Source: Roseiarcus sp963835955
GTDB taxonomy: Bacteria > Pseudomonadota > Alphaproteobacteria > Rhizobiales > Beijerinckiaceae
Assembly: GCA_963835955.1 (NCBI GenBank)
Contig: CAWIHZ010000012.1
Location: 1 to 64,000 of the forward strand
DNA length: 64,000 bases
Reading direction: 5' to 3'
Shown here: positions 8,469 to 16,398 of the stretch, piece after piece
Numbering within the stretch: position 1 is the first letter of the stretch
Layout: each line of letters opens with the position of its first letter
Notes under the pieces: model-generated
What the model was told of the DNA's origin: nothing
What the model saw: the letters and a program-made list of their open reading frames with translations, nothing else
Databases searched by the model: none
Translations under genes and position numbers: made by a program

Positions 8469-10670
8469 CTACTTTACGGGCGAGAAATAGAACACCTTGC
8501 CTGAATTGACGTACGTATAACCTAGCTTGTCAGCATCGGCGCTCCGCTTGTAGACGGGACCGCAGTCCGCACGCCCGAACGCGCTCTCGCTCTTCACACA
8601 CAATTCGTCCCGATCCACGAAGACGGTCTCGGTAAAGAACTGTCTTGACGTGCGGAACGCCGCCTGGCCGTCCCGGCCGATTTGCATCAGCGCCGGCGAC
8701 CCCGGTTGGATCCGTCCTTGCAGGGTGTGACCCAGAACCAGGCGCGCAATCGCCTCGCCATTTAGCCGGTCGCGTTCGTCGGCGGAGAAGTTGAACGGCC
8801 ATTCCGGAAGGCCCGCCTTCCGCAATGCGTCGACAAGGAATGTGAGGTCTTTGCCATTGCGAAAGTGCTTCCAGTTGAGCCGGACGGCTGAAAGGGAAGT
8901 ATAATTGGGAGGAAATCGAATGCCTTGGGCGACCGCGGCGCGAGCGTCGGCCAGGCGTCCGGCCCGCACATAGGCTGCGGCAAGCGCAATGAGGATCGGG
9001 CTGACGCCCGGCGCTTCATCGCGGGCGCGTTCAAGCGCTGCGATCGCACGATCATTTTCGCGGTTGAAAAAGAAGACGAGGCCCGCCACAAGCCGGTCGA
9101 TTGGCGAAAGATTGGGGTTGAGCCTCAGCGCAGTCTCTATCGCGGTGGCGGCCTCTGCAAAATGCCCGTCGAAAAGGTAGACGTAGGCGAGCGCCACGTG
9201 GGCCTCGGCGTCTCCTGGTCCCAGCGCGACGGCGCGCTTGGCCGATTCGACCGCCTCCACGTAGCGCTGCTCCACGACCTGAAGGATGGCGAGCACCGAA
9301 TAGGGCAGGGACAAATCCGGGTTCAGTTGCAGCGCTCGCCCGGCGCTCTCGTAGGCTCGCTTGCGCGCCAGGGCGCTTTGCAGCACATCGTCTAAGCTAT
9401 TGCGCCAGATATAGACGGCGGTGCGGGCGTCGGCCGCGAACGCTTGGGCGAAGGATGGATCGAGAGCAACTGCCTTCGCATAGAAACCCAGCGCCTCGCG
9501 CAGGGCCGACGGGCGGCCGGTGCGCGCTGCCTGTTCGCCTCGGAGATAGTCGTCGTAGGCCTCGAGATTGGCGGTCGGCGGGCGCGCCATTCGCTCCGCC
9601 TCCGACGCTGTCGGCTTTATGCCGAGCGATTTGACGATATCTCGGCTCATTTCGTCCTGGACGGCAAAAAGCGCCGCTGCGCCACGATCGAACCGATCGG
9701 ACCACAGGTGGTCGCCAGTGGTCGTGTCGATCAGTTGCGCGTTGATGCGGGTTTGGTCCCCGGCGCGCTGGACGCTGCCCTCGACCACGTAGCGGACGCC
9801 GAGATTGCGGGCCACGTCGGCCAAGACGACCGGCCGGCCCTTGTAGGCGAAAACGGAGTTGCGGGCGATGACATCGAGTCCGGAAAGCTTGGCCAGGTCG
9901 GTAATCAGCGCATCGGTGACGCCGTCGGCGAAATAGTCCTGGCTCGGATCGCCGCTGAGATTCGCGAACGGCAGCACCGCGACGGAGGGCCGTTGCGGCG
10001 CGGATGGCTTCTGCCATGCAAACACGAACGCGAGCACGGCCATCAGAAGCGCGCCGGTCCCTGCCAGGGCCATGACCCGAGCGCCCGGCCAATATGACCG
10101 ACTAGCTTTTCTTCCCGCCTTGCTGGGATCGAGCAGAACGCGATAGACTCGAACAGGGTCGGCGATGTTCTTCAGCCGCTGCTCTCCGAGGCTCGCAAAA
10201 CCAACATCCGCTTTGTTCACCACATGATCGAAGGCGGTGCCAGAAACGCAAATGCCGCCAGGTTCGGCCAAACTTTCCAGGCGCGCGGCGACGTTGACCC
10301 CATCCCCGTAGATATCATTTCCGTCGACGATGACGTCGCCGAGATTTACGCCGATGCGAAACCGAATTCGTCGTCCTTCAGGGGCGTCCTGATCGTGGTC
10401 GGCCATTCGCCTCTGGATCGAGGCGGCGCACTGGACAGCGCCTACGACGCTCGCGAACTCCACCAGCGCGCCGTCGCCCATGAGCTTGACGATGCGACCG
10501 TGGAACTCTTCGATCGCGGGATCGACCAGCTCCCGACGGCAGGTCTTCAATCGCTCCAGCGTGCCAACCTCATCTTCCCCCATGAGGCGGCTGTATCCGA
10601 CGACGTCGGCGGCAAGTATCGCGGTAAGCCGTCGCTCCATGCTCGCGTCCTGCGCCATTCCGAAGAGCAT
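8469..10670 (-). CDS. Membrane-anchored class III adenylate/guanylate cyclase with TPR C-terminus
   Basis: The 733-residue protein is read from the ATG at 10670; the frame is open to 10892, but that extension is low-complexity. Residues about 10-175 form a class III cyclase catalytic domain with metal-binding Asp residues in AADVVGYSRLM and KLMGDGALVEF, and a DIYGDGVNVAARLE segment. One transmembrane helix follows (about residues 200-222, ALLMAVLAFVFAW). Next is a FlgO-like segment (SVAVLPFANLSGDPSQDYFADG) and then TPR-like repeats to about residue 600. This cyclase-TM-TPR architecture is common and expanded in Rhizobiales. Which nucleotide it cyclises and what it senses cannot be told from sequence. 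Confidence 0.88.
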   Translation of the reverse strand: MLFGMAQDASMERRLTAILAADVVGYSRLMGEDEVGTLERLKTCRRELVDPAIEEFHGRIVKLMGDGALVEFASVVGAVQCAASIQRRMADHDQDAPEGRRIRFRIGVNLGDVIVDGNDIYGDGVNVAARLESLAEPGGICVSGTAFDHVVNKADVGFASLGEQRLKNIADPVRVYRVLLDPSKAGRKASRSYWPGARVMALAGTGALLMAVLAFVFAWQKPSAPQRPSVAVLPFANLSGDPSQDYFADGVTDALITDLAKLSGLDVIARNSVFAYKGRPVVLADVARNLGVRYVVEGSVQRAGDQTRINAQLIDTTTGDHLWSDRFDRGAAALFAVQDEMSRDIVKSLGIKPTASEAERMARPPTANLEAYDDYLRGEQAARTGRPSALREALGFYAKAVALDPSFAQAFAADARTAVYIWRNSLDDVLQSALARKRAYESAGRALQLNPDLSLPYSVLAILQVVEQRYVEAVESAKRAVALGPGDAEAHVALAYVYLFDGHFAEAATAIETALRLNPNLSPIDRLVAGLVFFFNRENDRAIAALERARDEAPGVSPILIALAAAYVRAGRLADARAAVAQGIRFPPNYTSLSAVRLNWKHFRNGKDLTFLVDALRKAGLPEWPFNFSADERDRLNGEAIARLVLGHTLQGRIQPGSPALMQIGRDGQAAFRTSRQFFTETVFVDRDELCVKSESAFGRADCGPVYKRSADADKLGYTYVNSGKVFYFSPVK

Positions 10671-10932
10671 TGTACTCTTTTTGGAACGCGAGTGTCCTGC
10701 CGGAGTTTGAGCTGACCCGGTCCGCGCCGGCATTGCGGCGCCGTCTGCAAGACCGGCGCGCAGCTCGCGTGACGCTGTCGCTTCAATGACCTCTACTTGC
10801 GTATTTCGCCTGTTCATTGGATTGACCGGTAACGTGCGCAGCGGGTCGTAAGCGGCCGATCTGACGGTGTCGCCGCTGAGCGTGCGGCTCATACGACCAA
10901 GTTCACTACCCCGCGCAAAAAGGGAAAGACGG

Positions 10933-10997
10933 TTGCGTCACCGTAATTCGCGTAATTCGGTTTGCGTCACCGTAATTCCACACCATCACCGTAATTC
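10933..10997. repeat. Short direct repeats (CACCGTAATTC type)
   Basis: TTGCGTCACCGTAATTC occurs exactly at 10933-10949 and 10962-10978. A shorter copy, ATCACCGTAATTC, lies at 10985-10997 and a partial GCGTAATTC at 10950-10958. Spacing of the first two copies is 29 bases. They lie just beyond the sulfatase 3' end, next to the palindrome. Function is unknown; they could be protein-binding sites or remnants of a mobile element. Confidence 0.7.
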
Positions 10998-11009
10998 AGC
11001 CGTCTTCAA

Positions 11010-11047
11010 AATGTCTGCGCGGAGCGGCGCCGCTCCGCGCAGACATT
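11010..11047 (-). terminator. 38-bp perfect palindrome downstream of the sulfatase, probable terminator
   Basis: Positions 11010-11028 and 11029-11047 are exact reverse complements: 19-base arms with no loop, GC-rich in the middle and AATGTCTGCG at the edges. It begins 30 bases past the sulfatase stop. Read on the minus strand it is followed by TTGAAG, a weak T-tract. A transcription terminator is the most likely role, but a perfect loopless palindrome this long is unusual. Confidence 0.6.
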
Positions 11048-11076
11048 ATTATTCGAACTCGCCAGTTCAAATCGGA

Positions 11077-12145
11077 TTAGTCGCCCAAGCCGATCGTCTT
11101 CACGATTTTATGGATATCCATCAGAGGGACGGGATTTTCCGGATGTTGAAGATTCGGATTCATGTCGTTCGACGCCCCGCCGGGGAAGCGCTTGATGTTC
11201 GGAAAATCGACGATGGATTTGTCAAACTCCGTGATCGGCCCCGAAAGCAGCGAAATGACCCAGCCATTGTCATAGCCGGCGTAGCGCCCCGGCGAGGTGG
11301 TCGGCGTCCGCGTACTGACGGCGCCGTTGAACGTCATGTCGTATTTCTCGTATGGGTCCATGGTGAGGTTGTAATACGAGCCGATGGCGCCGAGATTCTG
11401 CTGCGGCCCGAGCCAAGTGTCCTTGGCGGTGAAGAGCTCTTTCCAGGCCATATGGATGTCGGCGTCCGGGCCGTCACCGCCGACGTCGGCGCGAGCGCCC
11501 TCAAAGCTCTCGCCGTCGACATAGATCCATGAGGTGCGCGCCGAATGTTTTGCCTTGCCCAGGATGTAGGCGCTGTTGTCGATTGAGTCGAAATAGATCG
11601 GCTTGCCGTCGTTGTCCTTCCAGGCGCCATGCGGCGGCGGTGTGAGACCGACCATGGAAGCAAGGGTCGCCCATGCGTCGATGTGGGACATCATCTCGCC
11701 GTAATGCGCGCCCGCCGGGATATGGCTCGGCCACCACATGATGCCCGGCACCCGGAAGCCGCCCTCGAACGGCGTACCTTTTTCCCCACGGAACGGAACG
11801 ACGCCAGAATCCGGCCACGCATCCTGCCAGGCGCCATTGTCGGCGGTGATGATGACGATAGTGTCGGGAGCCTCGGCCCGGATTTCGTCCATGATCCTGC
11901 CGATGTTGGAATCGAGCTCCAGCATGGCGTCCGAGTAATTGCCGAGGTGCGACTTTCCGACGAACGCCTTGGCCGGGATGTTTGGATTATGCATCTTCAT
12001 GAAATTCACATCCATGAAGAACGGCTTGGCGTCCTTGGCATGCTGCTTGATGTATTCGACAGCCGAATCGGCCTGCCGAACGTCGAACTCGTGCAGATAA
12101 TCGTAGTCGATGCGGGCGACCTTGGTCGCGGGTTTGCCGGCCGTG
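11077..12145 (-). pseudogene. Arylsulfatase, C-terminal fragment (gene split by IS1595-type element)
   Basis: This fragment holds roughly the last two thirds of a periplasmic sulfatase. Motifs include HNPNIPAKAFVGKSHLGNYSD, DTIVIITADNGAWQDAWPDSG, RVPGIMWWPSHIP and MTMDPYEKYDMT-type C-terminal features of the alkaline phosphatase/sulfatase superfamily. The frame is open through the 8-bp target duplication into the IS. Removing the IS and one duplication joins it in frame to the N-terminal part at 13347-13944, giving an intact 552-residue protein. As it stands, no active enzyme can be made. Confidence 0.88.
12138..12145. repeat. 8-bp target-site duplication, left copy (CGGCCGTG)
   Basis: The same CGGCCGTG is found at 13347-13354 on the other side of the IS. 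One further C on the left side of each copy also matches. Eight bases is the usual duplication length for IS1595-family elements. Confidence 0.85.
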
Positions 12146-13346
12146 AGGCTTATCCCGTTGTCCCAGGCTCGTCTATATGTAGTGGATGCACTGGTTTGAT
12201 GGGTTGATTGTGGCCGGCGGCTGACGGCGCACCATCCTGTCGCATTCCGGTGGCCGTCTTGCGGCTGCGCGGCGTTCGCCTGATCGTTTGGACGCCCTTT
12301 CGAGGATTGTCTCGTTTGACGATGTCCCAGTAGCTCGCAGGCGGATGATGTGCGGCCAGCCCGAGCAAGGCTTCGAACGAAACATGCCGGTGGAAGCGGC
12401 GATTGTAGCGAAAGACGAATTCATTGAGATAGGTGTCGACGTGCGTGCGGCGCAGGCCGTGATACGTGCCCAGGCTCCATCGCTTCATCAATGAGAAGGC
12501 TCGGTGAATCCACGGCAGGACAACATGTCCCGCCATTTTGCCGATGATGCGCGGATCGTGCCGGTAGTCGGTCAGTCCAGGATAGGACGTGTGGCCGTCG
12601 GTGAGGAGCGTGGCTCCAGGCTTCACGTTGGCTCTCACGAAGGCCTCGATCGACGCCGCGGAATTGTCGGCGATCATAGCGAGGCGTATTCGGCCGGAGC
12701 GCGTATCGAGGTATTTGGCGTGCTTGCGTCGCGGCTTGGGCTGATTGGTGTCGCGATCGATCACCTCGACGGCCCCGACGACGAGGATTTTGCCGGCATT
12801 GCCGCGCTCGAAGAAGGCGTCGCCTTCGCGGAAGGGAATTTCCGCCTGATCGACTTCGACGACGCCCTCCAAGGGATCGCGATCCGGGTCGACCATCGAC
12901 CGGCGCAATTTCTGCGTCAGCAGCCAAGCGGTCTTGTAAGTGACGCCGAGTTGATCCTCCAATTGCCGCGCCGACATGCCGTTGGAATGTGTCGCCATGA
13001 GATGCGCCGCCCAGAACCACGTCGTCAGCGGCAGCTTGGAACGATGCATCACCGTTCCCGCCGTGGCTGAAGTCTGTCGACCGCAATCGAGGCATTCGTA
13101 TGTGTACGCCCGGCTCTTCAGCGCCGCGGCGCGTTGCTCGCCGCAGCCGGGACAAACAAAACCCTTCGACCAACGCCGCTCCAACAAAAAGGCGGCGCAG
13201 CTCGTCTCGTCGGGAAACGTCTCTTGAAACTGCGAAAGCGATCGGCCCTTGGCCATTGCGCGCCCCGTCGCGGCCGCCTCGAACACCGACTCAACTGCGC
13301 CCGCATACCACATCTAGGCCAACCTGGGACAGCGGGATAAGCCTCC
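12146..13346 (-). mobile_element. IS1595-family insertion sequence inside the sulfatase gene
   Basis: The ~1.2-kb element is bounded by imperfect inverted repeats that both begin AGGCTTATCCCG and continue YTGTCCCAGG: left end from 12146, right end read inward from 13344. It carries one transposase gene on the minus strand. CGGCCGTG flanks it on both sides. The right boundary is uncertain by one or two bases because the duplication and the terminal repeat abut. Excising it with one duplication restores the sulfatase reading frame, which shows a simple and probably recent insertion. Confidence 0.9.
12150..13256 (-). CDS. IS1595-family transposase
   Basis: The ~368-residue transposase has an N-terminal zinc ribbon (CPGCG and CLDCG) typical of IS1595/ISXO2-like enzymes. 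A catalytic domain follows with VEVDQAE (first Asp), LLTDGHTSY (second Asp) and the conserved block KRWSLGTYHGL followed by LNEFVFRYNRR. The ATG at 13256 (MAKGRSLSQFQ) fits the family N-terminus; an in-frame ATG at 13313 would add 19 residues. The stop codon lies inside the left terminal repeat. The gene looks intact, so the element may still be mobile. Confidence 0.92.
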   Translation of the reverse strand: MAKGRSLSQFQETFPDETSCAAFLLERRWSKGFVCPGCGEQRAAALKSRAYTYECLDCGRQTSATAGTVMHRSKLPLTTWFWAAHLMATHSNGMSARQLEDQLGVTYKTAWLLTQKLRRSMVDPDRDPLEGVVEVDQAEIPFREGDAFFERGNAGKILVVGAVEVIDRDTNQPKPRRKHAKYLDTRSGRIRLAMIADNSAASIEAFVRANVKPGATLLTDGHTSYPGLTDYRHDPRIIGKMAGHVVLPWIHRAFSLMKRWSLGTYHGLRRTHVDTYLNEFVFRYNRRFHRHVSFEALLGLAAHHPPASYWDIVKRDNPRKGVQTIRRTPRSRKTATGMRQDGAPSAAGHNQPIKPVHPLHIDEPGTTG

Positions 13347-13354
13347 CGGCCGTG
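13347..13354. repeat. 8-bp target-site duplication, right copy (CGGCCGTG)
   Basis: It matches the copy at 12138-12145 and borders the right end of the IS. Confidence 0.85.
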
Positions 13355-13944
13355 CCTTCCCACTCGTACAGATTGACGATCTTCTGGTATTCGTCCCAGT
13401 AGGCGGCGTTGAATTTCGGGAACCAGGGGTGGGCGAAATTGTCCGTGTCGTCATATGTATAGACGCCCGGATAGTAGGCGGCGAACTCCTTCATTTCATC
13501 GAAGCCATGTTCGATCGGATAGAACTTGGGCTGATCGCCCAGATGCCATTTGCCCGAAAAATAGGTCCCGTAGCCGTTCTTCTGGAAGAATTCGGCGATC
13601 GTCGGCGTGGCCTTCGTCAGGCCATTTTCGTCTCCGGGCACAACCACCACGGAGAGGGCCGAACGGATGGGGATGCGTCCGGTGATGAACGAGGCGCGGC
13701 CGGCGGTGCAGCTCGCCTGACCGTACCAGCTCGTGAACAGGGCTCCTTCCTGGGCGACGCGATCGATGTTCGGGGTCGGGTGGCCGAGGTTCTCGCCCCC
13801 GCCATAGGCGCCGAAATCGCCCCAGCCGGTGTCGTCGGTCATCAGCATGACGACGTTCGGCCGCTTCTCTTGGGCTATAGCCGGCGCACACGCGAGGATT
13901 GCGGCGATCGCCGCCAACCCGCTGAATCCCAGGTTACATGACAT
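13347..13944 (-). pseudogene. Arylsulfatase, N-terminal fragment (gene split by IS1595-type element)
   Basis: The ATG at 13944 follows a strong GGAGGGAG ribosome binding site and opens a signal peptide (MSCNLGFSGLAAIAAILAC, cleavage near PAIAQ), so the intact enzyme was periplasmic. The metal-binding motif MLMTDDTGWGDFG and the modification motif Cys79-T-A-G-R (CxAxR) identify a formylglycine-type sulfatase. CxAxR rather than CxPxR suggests maturation by a radical-SAM anSME-like enzyme or a tolerant FGE. The coding sequence runs into the IS and stops about 55 bases inside it. The fragment at 11077-12145 is the remainder. Confidence 0.88.
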
Positions 13945-14033
13945 TCTATCTCCCTCCAGCCAGAGTTGAACCCGCACTTGGGCCTTCATATTCAGACCAC
14001 GTGACGATAGTATGAAACGAGTGTGGAAATCCA

Positions 14034-14049
14034 ATACCAATTTTGGTAT
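14034..14049. promoter_or_regulatory. Possible LysR-type operator between the sulfatase and lysR genes
   Basis: ATACCAA-TT-TTGGTAT is a perfect 7-base-arm palindrome (14034-14049) in the 148-base divergent promoter region. It resembles the LysR-type binding site ATAC-N7-GTAT but has N8 spacing. Its position 44 bases before the lysR start suits an autoregulatory site. Confidence 0.45.
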
Positions 14050-14092
14050 CGCACGATAACGCGTCATAATCCCACCCCGGAATCCGATAGCT

Positions 14093-15013
14093 ATGTTGCG
14101 GTCCTTCCGTCAGATTGAAATCGTTAAGGCTCTGGCGAAGCACCGCCATTTCGGGCTCGCGGCGAAGTCCCTCGGCATTTCCCAACCCGCGCTGACCCGC
14201 AGCCTCAAGCAGCTCGAAGCCGATCTCGGCGTTTCGCTCTTCGACCGGCAGGGCGTCACGCCCACATTGTTTGGCGAGATCGTGCTGCGCCACGGCGAAC
14301 GGGCCGCAGCCGAATTTCATGAGCTGATGCGGGAGATCACGCTCACCAAGGGGATCGAGATTGGCGAGTTGCGCGTGGCGGCGGGCGCCTACCCGGCGAA
14401 TATTTCAGCCACGCGCGCCATCGGCGTCCTAACGGCGCAGCATCCTGGGCTGACCGTCGAACTGAGCATCGCCGATTGGAGCCGCATCGCCGAGGGCATC
14501 CTCGAAAACCGCATCGACTTGGGCTTGGCCGAGATCTCGGAGGCCGAACGCGATCCTGACCTCCGGACGGAGGCGGTCAGAAACTCCCGAGGGATTTTCT
14601 TCTGCGCCGCCGACCATCCCCTCGCCCAGATGAAGCGCGTCGCGCTTGAAGATTTGCTTGAATATCCTTGGGTCGGGCCGAGCTATCCCGGCCGGATTCG
14701 CGCCGCCATTCCGAACATTGACAAACCGTTCGGATGGTTCGATCCGGATTCGGACCGTTTTCATCCGCGCATCCTCGTCGAGACCTTTGCCGCCGCGAAA
14801 GAAATCGTCCTCGCCGGGCGCGGCCTGGGCGCCGCGATCAAGGGCCAGATCGAGCAGGAACTGCGTGAAAAGCGTCTGCTGACTTTGCCGTTCGACGCGC
14901 CCTGGCTCAGCCTCAACTACGGATTCATTACCAAGCGCGGCCGGACCCTCTCGCCTGCGGCGCTCGCGTTCATGGAGACTGTCCGAACGATCGAACGGGA
15001 GATCGGGATGTAG
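14093..15013 (+). CDS. LysR-family transcriptional regulator
   Basis: The 306-residue protein has an N-terminal winged helix-turn-helix (RQIEIVKALAKHRHFGLAAKSLGISQPALTRS..., residues about 3-62) followed by a LysR substrate-binding domain. It is transcribed divergently from the sulfatase gene with 148 bases between starts, the usual arrangement for a LysR regulator and its target. The effector is unknown; a sulfate ester or its product is a guess from context. With the sulfatase broken, the regulator may have lost its main target. The gene itself looks intact. Confidence 0.93.
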   Translation: MLRSFRQIEIVKALAKHRHFGLAAKSLGISQPALTRSLKQLEADLGVSLFDRQGVTPTLFGEIVLRHGERAAAEFHELMREITLTKGIEIGELRVAAGAYPANISATRAIGVLTAQHPGLTVELSIADWSRIAEGILENRIDLGLAEISEAERDPDLRTEAVRNSRGIFFCAADHPLAQMKRVALEDLLEYPWVGPSYPGRIRAAIPNIDKPFGWFDPDSDRFHPRILVETFAAAKEIVLAGRGLGAAIKGQIEQELREKRLLTLPFDAPWLSLNYGFITKRGRTLSPAALAFMETVRTIEREIGM

Positions 15014-15204
15014 GTTGGCGCAAGCGGCTCTTTTTGCTTCGCCGATCAGACGGTGTTGGCGCTGTGCGCCGCCCAGTCTATATGTGCCGGGCGTCTGTCC
15101 TAACCGGACAGCCGAGCTTCCGGTTCCGGCCCGCCGGGCAAGCGAATCGGCAGGGGTGGCGCAATGAAGGTCATCAGATCAGTCGCAAACCAGGGACCCC
15201 GGAC

Positions 15205-15594
15205 ATGATCGACCATCTCGGCCTCGCGGTCGCGGACATGGCGCGCGCCAAATCGTTCTACCGGAACGCCCTCGCTCCGCTCGGGATCGCCGTCCTCAAG
15301 GAGTTCACGGCGGAAGAGACAGGCGGCGAGGCCCATGCCGGCTTCGGCGCCGGCGGCAAGGCGGATTTCTGGATCGGGACCGGCCCCAGCCCCAAGGGCG
15401 GCGCGCATGTCGCGTTCGCGGCGCGCACCCGCGCCGAAGTCGACGCCTTTTACCGGGCGGCGATCGCCGCCGGCGGCCGCGACAATGGCGCGCCGGGCCT
15501 GAGGCCGCGCTATCACCGCAACTATTACGGCGCCTTCGTTCTCGATCCCGACGGGAACAACATCGAAGCGGTGTGCCACTCGGCAGTCTTCTGA
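15205..15594 (+). CDS. VOC superfamily protein (glyoxalase/bleomycin-resistance fold)
   Basis: The 129-residue product is read from the ATG at 15205 (MIDHLGLAVADMARAKSFY). It shows the paired beta-alpha-beta-beta-beta layout of the vicinal oxygen chelate family: an N-terminal metal-ligand region IDHLGLAV, then HVAFAAR, and a C-terminal NYYGAFVLDPDGNNIEAV with the last Glu ligand. Related proteins are lactoylglutathione lyases or dioxygenases, but substrate cannot be assigned. The frame is open upstream to 15034 without VOC features. Confidence 0.88.
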   Translation: MIDHLGLAVADMARAKSFYRNALAPLGIAVLKEFTAEETGGEAHAGFGAGGKADFWIGTGPSPKGGAHVAFAARTRAEVDAFYRAAIAAGGRDNGAPGLRPRYHRNYYGAFVLDPDGNNIEAVCHSAVF

Positions 15595-15910
15595 AAAACC
15601 GGCAATTTCTTGCCGTGCGGCCGAAGTCATGGTTTACTGTCGCACGGCCGCGAAGGCGCGAGGCGCAGGCGCCGCTTGGCGTCGCTCGTCAGGACGGGCG
15701 CGAAACGATTCCGGAGGGGGTCCGCGAGCCGGGGAGTTGGTTTTTTATTTGGATTCCGGCGTAACCCGTTGAATAGGCTCAATTCGCGGAAGGGAATCAT
15801 TTGGATTCCGTTTCCCCTGGCTTTGATCCGGCTTCCTCAGGCTTTGATCCGGCTTCCTCAGGCTTGGATTGCGCTTCCGCCGGGCTCGTCCCCCCGGACC
15901 TCCCTGCGCC
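15595..15910. other. Intergenic region with tandem repeats
   Basis: No gene is recognised here. The stretch contains the 21-bp tandem repeats at 15819-15881 and two copies of TTTGGATTCCG (15748-15758 and 15800-15810). Confidence 0.55.
15819..15881. repeat. 21-bp tandem repeat, two exact units and one degenerate
   Basis: Positions 15819-15839 and 15840-15860 are identical 21-base units beginning GGCTTTGATCCGG. A third, diverged unit begins GGCTTGGATTG at 15861. The block lies just beyond the 3' end of the DUF2147 gene on the opposite strand. An open frame across it would encode a repetitive peptide, but I do not regard it as a gene. Confidence 0.8.
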
Positions 15911-16285
15911 TCAGCGCGCCCGGGTCCAGTTGTACGACTTGCAGATCAGGCCGCCGAGCACGCAGCCGGCGGTGACGAGATGGTTGCCGTCGAGCGTCAT
16001 CTTGCCGGCGTAGGTTTTGCCATCGTCCGGATTGAACGCCGTGCCGGCCCAGGAGTTCCGCCCGTTCGGCTTCATGTCGAAGAACACCTTCTGCCCGACC
16101 GTGGCCGGGCTCTTCGGGTCGCTGAGCCAGGTGATCGAACCGCAGACCGCGTCGCCGCCGCAACTGGCGAAGCGCACCCTGGTCTTGGCGTCCTCGCGCG
16201 TCCACTCGCCCCTGACGTCCGCCGCCAGCGCAGCCGAAATCATCGCGGTCAAAATCGCGACGCTCAGAACCATGGAGCGCAGCAT
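15911..16285 (-). CDS. DUF2147 family exported protein
   Basis: The 124-residue protein has a signal peptide (MLRSMVLSVAILTAMISAALA) and matches the DUF2147 beta-barrel family: GEWTREDAKTRVRFASCG, CGSITWL, NPDDGKTYAGKMTLDGNHL and GCVLGGLICKSYNW. The Cys pairs suit disulfides in an oxidising compartment. A strong AAAGGGAGG site precedes the ATG at 16285. Family function is unknown; members are small periplasmic proteins widespread in Proteobacteria. Confidence 0.88.
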   Translation of the reverse strand: MLRSMVLSVAILTAMISAALAADVRGEWTREDAKTRVRFASCGGDAVCGSITWLSDPKSPATVGQKVFFDMKPNGRNSWAGTAFNPDDGKTYAGKMTLDGNHLVTAGCVLGGLICKSYNWTRAR

Positions 16286-16398
16286 CGTCGCCTCCCTTTA
16301 AGACTATAGGCCGCATGGATCGCGATTAGCCCGCGGGCGAGGATCGCCGTCAAGGCGTCAAGTCGAACAATTGCGCTCAGACCTGGCGATGTCCGGGC

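Larger units (their letters stand above)
10671..11076. other. Intergenic region with direct repeats and a long palindrome
   Basis: This stretch lies between the cyclase start and the sulfatase 3' end. It holds the GCGTCACCGTAATTC repeats at 10933-10997 and the 38-bp palindrome at 11010-11047, both described separately. No gene is seen. Confidence 0.6.

Noticed and set aside
10933..10997. CRISPR array
   Set aside because: Only two full copies, repeats too short, and spacing too small for a repeat-spacer array; no cas genes nearby.
15610..15975. 121-codon plus-strand frame over the 21-bp tandem repeats
   Set aside because: It encodes a direct translation of the repeats with no start signal and overlaps the DUF2147 gene on the other strand.
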